From contig QMLK01000010.1 in the NCBI GenBank assembly GCA_003646705.1, positions 1 through 12,385 on the forward strand: a stretch of DNA of 12,385 nt, in the 5' to 3' direction. Position numbers and translations under genes: made by a program. Shown here piece by piece: positions 1-9,687 of this stretch. How positions within the stretch are numbered: the stretch's first letter is position 1; each line of letters opens with the position of its first letter. This stretch comes from Deltaproteobacteria bacterium. Lineage in GTDB: Bacteria; Desulfobacterota; B13-G15. Below the pieces are notes generated by a model. It had not been told where the DNA came from and did not search any database. It was given only the letters and a program-made list of their open reading frames with translations.

Positions 1-938
1 CCCCACCGAGCCCCTATGCGTGGATGGCCATGGGGAGCGAAGGGAGGCGGGAGGAGACCCTTTACACTGATCAGGACAACTTATTGGTCTATAGATGGGA
101 TGAAGAGGGGGCTCGGCGATTGCTGCAGCAGGGGGAGCTGCTGAAGCGGCGCCTCCTCAAGATGGCCGGGGAGCCCCGTCCCCCCAGGGAGAGGGATGCC
201 CTCGATGAGTACTTTGAGGTCTTCTCCGAGAAGATGGTCCAGCGCCTTGAGGAGGTGGGCATAAGGCGCTGCAAGGGCGGGGTCATGCCGGTGAACGAGA
301 AGTGGAGGGCCGACCTCGAGGGTTGGAAGGAGCGCATCGCGGGGAAGGTGAGCTACGGCCGTGGGCCCTTGACGGTCTTGGACCTCATCATCCTCATGGA
401 CCTCCGCTTCGTAGGGGGCCATAAGGGATTGGCTGAGGAGCTCATCGACTTTGCCAACGCCCACCTGGTACAGAACCGAAACCTGGTGAACGAGATGGCC
501 TCTTCGGCGATCCTCATACCCCTGCCCCTGGGGCTCTTCCGTCGCTTCGTCACCGAGAAGACGGGGGAACACAAGGGGAAGATCAACCTCAAGCTCGGGG
601 GTTGGGCCCCTTTGGTCCTGATCGTGCGGGTGATGGCCAAGACCTATGGCGTAAAGGAGACCAACACCTTTGATAGGATAAAGGCCTTGGAGGAACGAGA
701 GGTCCTGAACCCTCGCTTTGCCATGGACCTGCAAGAGGCCCTTTACATCTTGATGAAACTCCGTATATCCCATCAGAGGGAGCTCTTGCTAAAGGGTCTC
801 CCCTCAGATGACAACTACATCGATCCCTACAAACTCCCCGAAGGGGAGCAGAAGGAGTTGAGGTTCGCCATAAAGAAGGTGGAGGAACTTCAAAAGTTGG
901 CCAACGAGATCTATTTTGGAGGAGGCTTCTGGCGATGA
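1..938 (+). CDS. DUF294-family putative nucleotidyltransferase, 3' part (5' end outside window)
   Basis: The reading frame is already open at the left edge (codons run from base 3), and the first in-window ATG (24) lies inside a conserved motif, so the gene starts upstream. The motif is W-M-A-M-G-S-E-G-R-R-E followed by T-D-Q-D-N (about bases 21-80). It is the G-S...D-x-D nucleotidyltransferase signature of the GlnD-like DUF294 family, and G-G-V-M-P-x-N further on also fits that family. The C-terminal 150 residues are helical and resemble DUF294_C (R-I-K-A-L-E-E near 675-700, then L-x-K-L-R-x-S-x-Q near 750-775). Full-length relatives often carry cyclic-nucleotide-binding and CBS domains at the N-terminus; that part is not visible here. 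The substrate is unknown; the family is thought to modify or sense nucleotides or signalling proteins. It ends in an ATGA overlap with the CBS-pair gene, so the two are probably cotranscribed and functionally linked. Family assignment is firm, function is not. Confidence 0.82.
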   Translation, partial: PPSPYAWMAMGSEGRREETLYTDQDNLLVYRWDEEGARRLLQQGELLKRRLLKMAGEPRPPRERDALDEYFEVFSEKMVQRLEEVGIRRCKGGVMPVNEKWRADLEGWKERIAGKVSYGRGPLTVLDLIILMDLRFVGGHKGLAEELIDFANAHLVQNRNLVNEMASSAILIPLPLGLFRRFVTEKTGEHKGKINLKLGGWAPLVLIVRVMAKTYGVKETNTFDRIKALEEREVLNPRFAMDLQEALYILMKLRISHQRELLLKGLPSDDNYIDPYKLPEGEQKELRFAIKKVEELQKLANEIYFGGGFWR

Positions 939-1351
939 AGGTGTGCGACATAATGAACAAGAAGGTGATAACCTGCCATCCGAGGGAGAAGGTCTCTGTG
1001 ATCCTTCACAAGTTGAAGACCTTCGACATCTCGGGGATGCCCGTGGTGGTGAAGGGTAAGCTCGAGGGGGTCATCACGCGGACCGACATCATCAACTACC
1101 TGACCATGGGGCTCGAGGTGACCGAGATAGACAGGGAGGAGATCCTCTCCAAGTACAACACCCAGGTAGGGGAGATCATGGCCAAGGAGGTGGTCTCCGT
1201 CCCTCCCTCCTTGTCCATCGAGGAGGCGGCCAAGTTGATGCTCGAGCACAACATAAACATGCTCCCCGTGGTCCAGGAGGGGAGGCTTTTGGGGATCCTC
1301 ACCCGTGGTGATATCATAAAGGCCTTGGCCGAATACGAAGAGGAGGCATAG
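935..1351 (+). CDS. Stand-alone CBS-domain pair protein
   Basis: This 138-residue protein consists almost entirely of two CBS domains, about residues 1-58 and 72-135. Each has the typical core: D-I-M at the start, then hydrophobic-P-V-V, then G-x-x-T-R-x-D-I-I near the end (G-V-I-T-R-T-D-I-I and G-I-L-T-R-G-D-I-I). CBS pairs (Bateman modules) form a cleft that binds AMP, ATP, S-adenosylmethionine or similar ligands and usually regulate a partner protein. There is no enzyme domain, signal peptide or membrane segment. The ATG overlaps the upstream TGA (ATGA), with GGAGGAGG at 918-925 as ribosome binding site, so translation is coupled to the DUF294 gene. Because DUF294 proteins are commonly fused to CBS domains, I infer that this is a regulatory subunit or ligand sensor for that nucleotidyltransferase. 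The ligand cannot be read from the sequence. Confidence 0.88.
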   Translation: MKVCDIMNKKVITCHPREKVSVILHKLKTFDISGMPVVVKGKLEGVITRTDIINYLTMGLEVTEIDREEILSKYNTQVGEIMAKEVVSVPPSLSIEEAAKLMLEHNINMLPVVQEGRLLGILTRGDIIKALAEYEEEA

Positions 1352-1356
1352 GGGCC

Positions 1357-1641
1357 ATGAAGATCTCGTTGCAAGAGGTGGAGTATGTAGCCGGCCTTGC
1401 CAGGCTGAAGCTCTCCGAGGAGGAGAAGGAGCTCTTCACCGGCCAGCTCAACACCATCCTTCAATACATGGACAAGCTCAACGAACTCGACACCGCGGAT
1501 GTGGAGCCCACCTTTCACGTGGTGCCCCACGTGAACGCCTTTCGTGAGGACGAACCCCAGCGGTCCATGGAGCGGGAGGAGGTCATGGCCAACGCCCCAT
1601 CTCGCAAAGGGGACTTCTTCCGCGTGCCCCGCATCCTTTGA
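1357..1641 (+). CDS. gatC: Asp-tRNA(Asn)/Glu-tRNA(Gln) amidotransferase subunit C
   Basis: At 94 residues this is the normal GatC length. The N-terminal motif [13 protein letters not shown], the helix ending in [10 protein letters not shown], and the C-terminal N-A-F-R-E-D-E-P ... F-F-R-V-P-R-I-L are all hallmark GatC segments. GatC has no active site. It wraps around GatA and GatB as a belt that stabilises the heterotrimer, which converts misacylated Glu-tRNA(Gln) or Asp-tRNA(Asn) to the amidated forms in the cytoplasm. It starts 5 bp after the CBS gene, with AGGAGG at 1341-1346 ten bases before the ATG. Its TGA overlaps the possible ATG at 1641 of the following gatA frame, the expected gatC-gatA order. 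Cotranscription with the DUF294/CBS pair is likely from spacing, though probably without a functional link. Confidence 0.95.
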   Translation: MKISLQEVEYVAGLARLKLSEEEKELFTGQLNTILQYMDKLNELDTADVEPTFHVVPHVNAFREDEPQRSMEREEVMANAPSRKGDFFRVPRIL

Positions 1642-1652
1642 TGGAGGAGGCT

Positions 1653-3125
1653 ATGGAGGTCCTGACCCTTTCGGCCCATGAGCTCTACGAGCGCTTCAGG
1701 AGGAAGGACCTTAGCCCGGTGGAGGTCGCTGAGGTCTACCTCAAGAGGATAGAGGAGGTGGAGGGGCGTGTGGGGGCCTACCTCACGGTGGACCCCGAAG
1801 GGGCCCTTCGGCAGGCCCGGGAGGCCGAACAGAGGTGGCGCAAGGGAGATGGAGCCCCCCTTACGGGGGTGCCCTTGGCCATAAAGGACAACATCTGCAC
1901 CAAGGGGTTGAGGACCACTTGTGCCTCGCGGATCCTCTACAACTTCGTGCCCCCTTACGATGCTACGGTCATCAAGAGGTTGAAGGAGCAAGGGGCGGTG
2001 ATCTTGGGGAAGACCAACATGGACGAGTTCGCCATGGGTTCCTCCACGGAGAACTCCAGCTTTCAGCTCACCAAGAACCCCTGGGGCGTGGAACGCACCC
2101 CCGGGGGCTCCAGCGGCGGGTCCGCTGCGGCCGTAGCTGCTCGTGAATGTGTAGCTGCCCTGGGCTCCGATACCGGGGGGTCCATCCGCCAGCCAGCGGC
2201 CTTCTGCGGGGTGGTGGGCATGAAGCCCACCTACGGCCGGGTCTCGCGGTATGGCCTGGTGGCCTTCGCCTCGTCGCTGGATCAGATCGGACCCATCACC
2301 AGGGACGTGGAGGACTGTGCCCTGCTGCTGGAGGCCATCTCGGGCCATGACCCCTGCGATTCCACCTCTGCCCCCATGCCGAAGGAGGACTTCAGGGCCT
2401 GCTTGGGGGAGGGGATAGAGGGGCTGCGATTGGGAGTGCCCCAGGAGTTCTTCATAGAGGGCATGGACCCTGAGGTTGAGGCCAGCATATGGGAGGCCAT
2501 CAGGGTGCTAGAGGGCCTGGGGGCCAGGGTGGAGGAGATCTCCCTCCCCCATACGGATTACGCTGTTGCCACCTATTACATCATCTGTACCGCAGAGGCC
2601 AGCTCCAACTTGGCGCGCTACGATGGGGTCAAGTACGGCCTGAGGGAAGGGGAGGGGGACCTTCGGGAGATGTACCTGGAGACCAGGTCCAGGGGTTTTG
2701 GCCCGGAGGTGAAGAGGAGGATCATGTTGGGCACCTACGTGCTTTCGGCGGGCTATTACGACGCCTATTATCGCAAGGCCTCCCAGGTCAGGACCCTCAT
2801 AAGGGAGGACTTCGATGGAACCTTCGACAGATGTGAGGTCATCGTCACCCCCACCTCTCCCACCCCTGCCTTTGGGCTGGGGGAGAAGGTCCACGATCCC
2901 CTTCAGATGTACCTCTCGGACATCTTCACCATCTCGGTGAACTTGGCAGGTGTGCCGGCCCTTTCCATCCCCTGTGGGTTCAGCGGGGACGGCCTCCCCA
3001 TAGGTCTTCAACTCATAGGCAAGCCCTTCGACGAGGCCACCCTCCTCAGGGTTGCCCATGCCTTCCAACAGGAGACCGATTATCACCTCCGCAGCCCCGA
3101 GAACTTGACCCAGGGAGGTCCTTGA
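1653..3125 (+). CDS. gatA: Asp-tRNA(Asn)/Glu-tRNA(Gln) amidotransferase subunit A (amidase)
   Basis: GatA hydrolyses glutamine and channels ammonia to GatB for amidation of Glu-tRNA(Gln) or Asp-tRNA(Asn). The 490-residue protein has the amidase-signature fold with the full Ser-cisSer-Lys triad: K78 in A-I-K-D-N, S153 in P-G-G-S-S-G-G-S, and nucleophile S177 in [10 protein letters not shown]. These are each one residue below the S. aureus numbering (79/154/178), which supports the start chosen. I chose ATG 1653 because GGAGGAGG (1643-1650) lies just upstream and the N-terminus then aligns with the family. In-frame TTG 1638 and ATG 1641 lack a Shine-Dalgarno. Length is normal. gatC is immediately upstream; gatB is not in the window and must be elsewhere. 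The last codons carry the -35 box of the downstream tRNA promoter. The identification is secure; the exact start is slightly less so. Confidence 0.96.
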   Translation: MEVLTLSAHELYERFRRKDLSPVEVAEVYLKRIEEVEGRVGAYLTVDPEGALRQAREAEQRWRKGDGAPLTGVPLAIKDNICTKGLRTTCASRILYNFVPPYDATVIKRLKEQGAVILGKTNMDEFAMGSSTENSSFQLTKNPWGVERTPGGSSGGSAAAVAARECVAALGSDTGGSIRQPAAFCGVVGMKPTYGRVSRYGLVAFASSLDQIGPITRDVEDCALLLEAISGHDPCDSTSAPMPKEDFRACLGEGIEGLRLGVPQEFFIEGMDPEVEASIWEAIRVLEGLGARVEEISLPHTDYAVATYYIICTAEASSNLARYDGVKYGLREGEGDLREMYLETRSRGFGPEVKRRIMLGTYVLSAGYYDAYYRKASQVRTLIREDFDGTFDRCEVIVTPTSPTPAFGLGEKVHDPLQMYLSDIFTISVNLAGVPALSIPCGFSGDGLPIGLQLIGKPFDEATLLRVAHAFQQETDYHLRSPENLTQGGP

Positions 3126-3134
3126 GTTTAATAT
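3105..3134 (+). promoter_or_regulatory. Sigma70-type promoter for tRNA-Leu
   Basis: TTGACC (3105-3110; 5 of 6 to the -35 consensus) and TAATAT (3129-3134; 4 of 6 to TATAAT) are separated by 18 bp. Transcription would start near 3141, only about 5 nt before the mature tRNA 5' end. The -35 box lies in the last codons of gatA and the -10 box just past its stop. This is inferred from the sequence alone. Confidence 0.5.
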
Positions 3135-3145
3135 CTGTAAGGAGC

Positions 3146-3233
3146 GCCGGAGTGGCGGAACTGGGAGACGCAGGGGACTCAAAATCCCCCGGACCGTGAG
3201 TCCGTGTGGGTTCGAATCCCACCTCCGGCACCA
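3146..3233 (+). tRNA. tRNA-Leu, anticodon CAA
   Basis: The 88-nt gene folds into a complete class II tRNA. The acceptor stem is GCCGGAG (3146-3152) with CTCCGGC (3223-3229). The D-arm is GCG/CGC with GG in the loop. The anticodon stem is GGGGA/TCCCC around the loop CTCAAAA, with anticodon CAA at 3180-3182. The long variable arm is GGAC-CGTGA-GTCC (3191-3203), and the T-arm is GTGGG/CCCAC with loop TTCGAAT. Discriminator A and an encoded CCA (3231-3233) complete the 3' end. The long variable arm and discriminator A fit leucine; CAA reads the codon UUG. It lies 20 bp after gatA and probably has its own promoter. Confidence 0.97.
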
Positions 3234-3257
3234 TGGTATTGGGTTTTCCTTTTCCCC

Positions 3258-3285
3258 TTGAAATAAGCCGAAAGTTTACTAATTT
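3258..3285 (+). promoter_or_regulatory. Possible promoter of the inositol-phosphate synthase gene
   Basis: In an AT-rich pocket of otherwise GC-rich DNA, TTGAAA (3258-3263; 5 of 6 to consensus) is followed after 16 bp by TAATTT (3280-3285; weak, 3 of 6). TACTAA at 3278-3283 is an alternative -10 with non-ideal spacing. Start of transcription would be near 3291-3293, giving a leader of about 62 nt. This is moderate-to-weak evidence. Confidence 0.35.
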
Positions 3286-3290
3286 TTGAG

Positions 3291-3353
3291 AGGGAGCTTT
3301 TCACTCCTTCAGGTACTCCTTGTCCCAAAACCTCGAGGAAAGGAGGAGGAAGG
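3291..3353 (+). promoter_or_regulatory. Structured 5' leader of inositol-phosphate synthase (candidate RNA thermometer)
   Basis: The word ACTCCTT occurs twice in direct repeat (3303-3309 and 3315-3321). The first copy can pair with AGGGAG at 3291-3296 (6 bp including one G-U, 7-nt loop). The second can pair through CTCCTT (3316-3321) with AAGGAG (3340-3345), which is the Shine-Dalgarno of the downstream gene. CCTC at 3331-3334 offers a competing partner for GAGG at 3343-3346. The ribosome site would thus be masked in the folded RNA. The pairings are visible; a regulatory role is inference, and AGGAG/CTCCT words are common in this DNA. Confidence 0.35.
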
Positions 3354-4460
3354 ATGGGCGAAAAGATAAGGATAGCCATTGCCGGTGTGGGTAATTGCGC
3401 CAGTTCCCTAATTCAGGGGATCCATTATTATCATAAGAAGAGCAACGTGGACGTAAGCGGCCTTATGTATGAGGACATAGGGGGATACAAGCCCTGGGAC
3501 ATCGAGGTCGTGGCCGCCTGGGATGTGGATGCTCGCAAGGTGGGCAAGAACATCTCAGAGGCCATCTTCGCTCCCCCCAACTGCACCACCGTCTTTGAGC
3601 CGGAGATCCCCGAGATGGGCGTCAAGGTGAGGATGGGCAAGGTCCTGGACGGGGTGGCCCCCCACATGGGGGAGTACCCTATGGACAAGAGCTTCGTCTT
3701 GGCCGATGAGAAGGAGGACGAATTGGAGGACGTGGTGGACGTCCTCAAGGACACGAAGGCCGAGATCCTCATCAACTACATGCCGGTCGGTTCAGAGCGG
3801 GCCGCCCGTTTTTACGCCGAGGCCTGCTACAGGTCGGGGGTCTCCTTCATAAACGCCATGCCCACCTTCATAGTCTCGGACCGGGAGTGGGCCAGGCGCT
3901 TCGAGGAGGCGGGCATCCCCGTGGTGGGGGACGACATCAAGTCCCAGCTCGGGGCCACCATCCTCCACCGCGTCCTGACGAGGCTCTTCGTCGATCGGGG
4001 GGTGAAGATGGACCGTTCCTATCAGGTCAACTTCGGCGGCAACACCGACTTCCTCAACATGTTGGAGCGGGATCGCCTCAAGACCAAGAAGATCTCCAAG
4101 ACCGAAGCGGTGACCTCCATGCTACCCTACGAGATGAACGGGGACTGCATCCACATCGGGCCCTCGGACTGGATCCCCTGGCTCAAGGACCGCAAGATCG
4201 CCTACATAAGGCTTGAAGGGCGCCTCTTTGGCGACGTTCCCATGTATGTGGAGGTGAAGCTCAACGTGGAGGATTCTCCCAACAGCGGCGGCTCGATGAT
4301 AGACGCCATCAGGTGTTGCAGGTTGGCCAGGGACCGCGGCATCGGGGGACCGCTCTACTCCATAAGCGCTTACACCATGAAGCATCCCCCCATCCAGTAC
4401 CCCGACTGGCAGGCCAAGAAGATGGTAGAGGAGTTCATAAAGGGGGAGAGGGAGCGCTAA
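3354..4460 (+). CDS. ino1: Inositol-3-phosphate synthase (myo-inositol-1-phosphate synthase)
   Basis: This enzyme isomerises D-glucose-6-phosphate to 1L-myo-inositol-1-phosphate using bound NAD, the first step to inositol solutes and lipids. The 368-residue protein is very close in length and sequence pattern to the short actinobacterial Ino1 type. It has the Rossmann motif G-V-G-N-C-A-S-S near residues 11-18, V-A-A-W-D-V-D, N-Y-M-P-V-G-S-E, the active-site block G-D-D-I-K-S-Q-L-G-A-T, G-G-N-T-D-F-L-N-M-L, H-I-G-P-S-D, and the C-terminal D-S-P-N-S-G-G and R-G-I-G-G-P. ATG 3354 has overlapping GGAGG sites at 3342-3349. It converges on the gene for the next two steps of DIPP synthesis, so I infer its product feeds that pathway. 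It has its own putative promoter and a foldable leader. Identification is secure; the physiological end product is inferred from the neighbour. Confidence 0.95.
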   Translation: MGEKIRIAIAGVGNCASSLIQGIHYYHKKSNVDVSGLMYEDIGGYKPWDIEVVAAWDVDARKVGKNISEAIFAPPNCTTVFEPEIPEMGVKVRMGKVLDGVAPHMGEYPMDKSFVLADEKEDELEDVVDVLKDTKAEILINYMPVGSERAARFYAEACYRSGVSFINAMPTFIVSDREWARRFEEAGIPVVGDDIKSQLGATILHRVLTRLFVDRGVKMDRSYQVNFGGNTDFLNMLERDRLKTKKISKTEAVTSMLPYEMNGDCIHIGPSDWIPWLKDRKIAYIRLEGRLFGDVPMYVEVKLNVEDSPNSGGSMIDAIRCCRLARDRGIGGPLYSISAYTMKHPPIQYPDWQAKKMVEEFIKGERER

Positions 4461-4479
4461 AAAGGGATCAGCTCCCCTT
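4459..4479. terminator. Weak bidirectional terminator between convergent genes
   Basis: AAGGG (4462-4466) can pair with CCCTT (4475-4479) over an 8-nt loop. Read on the minus strand, the hairpin is followed by five T's (complement of 4459-4463). Read on the plus strand, a pyrimidine-rich tract with TTTTT lies about 10 bp downstream. The stop codon of the minus-strand gene sits in the loop. The stem is only 5 bp, so the call is tentative, but its position between convergent stops 7 bp apart is apt. Confidence 0.35.
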
Positions 4480-5751
4480 CCCCTTCTCCTTTTTCCAGAC
4501 CAACAGGACGGTGATGAGCACGCGGAGGTTGGTCCAAAAGGCCAGCAGGAGGAACAACTCTGCGATCTTGGAGCCCAGGCAGAAGCACATCGTGACGAAG
4601 ATCCTCTCGTCCCGCTTCCCCACCAAGTAACGCATGGCGGGGATCTCCTGATAGATGTCCAACAGATAAGCGGCCTTGTAGCGCTCGGTGGAGTAGCTCA
4701 CCATGATGGTGCCGAAGATGGCCGCGGCGATGATGCCCCAAAAGGCAGGGTTTGCCTCCAGGGTGTAGCCCAAGGCGAGCAGAAAGAGGAAGTCCACCCC
4801 GCGGTCAAGCAGCGAGTCCATCCATCCGCCGAAGGAGGAGTTGCGCAGCGACGCCCTCGCGATCTCCCCGTCCACCCCGTCAAGGATGGAGCTCAGTTGG
4901 TAGATCAGCCCTGCGGCCGCTGGGCTCACCAGGGCGACAAAAGCGGCCAAGAGGCCCACGGCCGAGGAGAGGATGGAGGCTTGGTTGGGGGTAAGGCGAT
5001 TTACGGCCCGTTCGCTGATCCAGAGGGAGACCCGTCGGTTGAAGAGCCTCGAGACCGCGCCATCGCCCACCTCCTTCACGGCCCTCCTGACCAGCACCCT
5101 GGTGGCCCGTCGGGCGTCCTCGGGGGTGTCTACATCCATCCAGAGGAGGCCCGAGACCTCGGTGACCTCCAGGCGGGCCCGCCTCACGATCTCGCTCATC
5201 TCCGCTCTGCCCTTCTCTTCGAGCACCTCTTGGGCGTGATGGAAGATCTCCGTGTCGAGGACGAAGAAGCCCGTGTCGAAGGCGGTTCCCTCTATCCCCT
5301 TGCCGATCTCCTCGACCCTGCCGCCCTCATCCTTCACCTTCGTGGCCTCCTCCTTGTCCACGAACCGTCCCGTGCGGTCTATGATGAGCCCCTTCCCCTT
5401 TATCGCCTCCCTGAGGAATTCCTCCTCGTAGACGTGATCCCCCATGACTACGAGGAAGGGGGCCTCCACGTGATCCCTGGCCAGGTAGAGGGAGTAGCCG
5501 TTGCCCTTTTCGGGGGCCTCGTTCAGGACCAGCCTGTACTTGAACCCCGATCCCCTGAGGAATTCCTCTATGGGGCCTCGGCCCTCAGCGTTGACCACGA
5601 TGATGAACTCCTCCACCCCCAGCTCTGAAAGGAGCCGTAGGTGCCTCCACAGGAGCTCCCGGCCTGCGACGCGTATGAGGACCTTCGGTACGTCCCTCCG
5701 GAGGGGGCCGAGTCTTGTACCATGACCTGCCGCCAAGATCACCGCCTTCAC
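4468..5751 (-). CDS. Bifunctional CTP:inositol-1-phosphate cytidylyltransferase / di-myo-inositol-phosphate-phosphate synthase (IPCT/DIPPS)
   Basis: The N-terminal half (about 1-225 of 427) is a nucleotidyltransferase with A-A-G-H-G-T-R-L at residues 7-14, P22-K23, M-G-D-H at 103-106 and M-D-V-D at 205-208. The C-terminal half is a membrane CDP-alcohol phosphotransferase with the complete signature D291-x2-D294-G-x2-A-R-x8-G308-x3-D312-x3-D316, and hydrophobic segments near 258-290, 320-352 and 395-418. This fusion is the architecture of the enzyme that makes CDP-inositol and then joins it to a second inositol-1-phosphate, giving DIPP, the precursor of di-myo-inositol phosphate in thermophiles. 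Convergence with an inositol-phosphate synthase gene supports that reading over phospholipid synthesis. I chose GTG 5751 because AAAGGAGGA lies 6 nt upstream and the nucleotidyltransferase begins there. The frame stays open to 5970 but that extension is not family-like. A phosphatidylinositol-phosphate-type activity is a less likely alternative. Confidence 0.88.
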   Translation of the reverse strand: MKAVILAAGHGTRLGPLRRDVPKVLIRVAGRELLWRHLRLLSELGVEEFIIVVNAEGRGPIEEFLRGSGFKYRLVLNEAPEKGNGYSLYLARDHVEAPFLVVMGDHVYEEEFLREAIKGKGLIIDRTGRFVDKEEATKVKDEGGRVEEIGKGIEGTAFDTGFFVLDTEIFHHAQEVLEEKGRAEMSEIVRRARLEVTEVSGLLWMDVDTPEDARRATRVLVRRAVKEVGDGAVSRLFNRRVSLWISERAVNRLTPNQASILSSAVGLLAAFVALVSPAAAGLIYQLSSILDGVDGEIARASLRNSSFGGWMDSLLDRGVDFLFLLALGYTLEANPAFWGIIAAAIFGTIMVSYSTERYKAAYLLDIYQEIPAMRYLVGKRDERIFVTMCFCLGSKIAELFLLLAFWTNLRVLITVLLVWKKEKGKGS

Positions 5752-5874
5752 CTTCTGTCCTCCTTTCCCCTGTGGCCCTTCTTTTTCTCCTATCCTGGCT
5801 CCATAGTCAAGTCGCGCTAAAGGAACTGCCTCAGATGTCGAAAAAGATACAAAAGGGAAAGGAGTCCATCCATC
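5752..5874. other. Divergent intergenic region between IPCT/DIPPS and the hybrid kinase
   Basis: These 123 bp must hold the start signals of both divergent genes. I see the minus-strand ribosome site, a plus-strand AAAGGAG (5858-5864), and a minus-strand TTGACT -35-like word (5806-5811 on the plus strand as AGTCAA) without a convincing -10. No sigma54 (-24/-12) element was recognised. Promoters here remain undetermined. Confidence 0.4.
5758..5766 (-). promoter_or_regulatory. Ribosome binding site deciding the GTG start of IPCT/DIPPS
   Basis: On the minus strand AAAGGAGGA lies 6 nt before GTG 5751, which opens a K-A-V-I-L-A-A-G nucleotidyltransferase N-terminus. No comparably placed Shine-Dalgarno and start pair was noticed in the upstream extension of the frame, so this site fixes the start. 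Confidence 0.7.

Positions 5875-9683
<3,809 letters not shown>

Positions 9684-9687
<4 letters not shown>

Noticed and set aside
24..26. ATG 24 as start of the DUF294 gene
   Set aside because: It lies inside the conserved W-M-A-M-G-S-E-G-R motif, and the frame is open to the window edge, so the true start is upstream.
1638..1643. TTG 1638 or ATG 1641 as gatA start
   Set aside because: Neither has a Shine-Dalgarno, and starting at ATG 1653 gives GGAGGAGG just upstream and catalytic residue numbers matching the family.
1515..2348. Minus-strand open frame (277 codons) opposite gatC/gatA
   Set aside because: No family resemblance; it is a shadow of the catalytic core of gatA in high-GC DNA.
3234..3262. 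Rho-independent terminator after tRNA-Leu (GGG...CCC with T-rich loop)
   Set aside because: Only a 3-bp stem with a 10-nt loop and no T-run after it; too weak to call.
4897..5628. Plus-strand open frame (243 codons) opposite IPCT/DIPPS
   Set aside because: The minus-strand frame has all catalytic signatures; this one has none.
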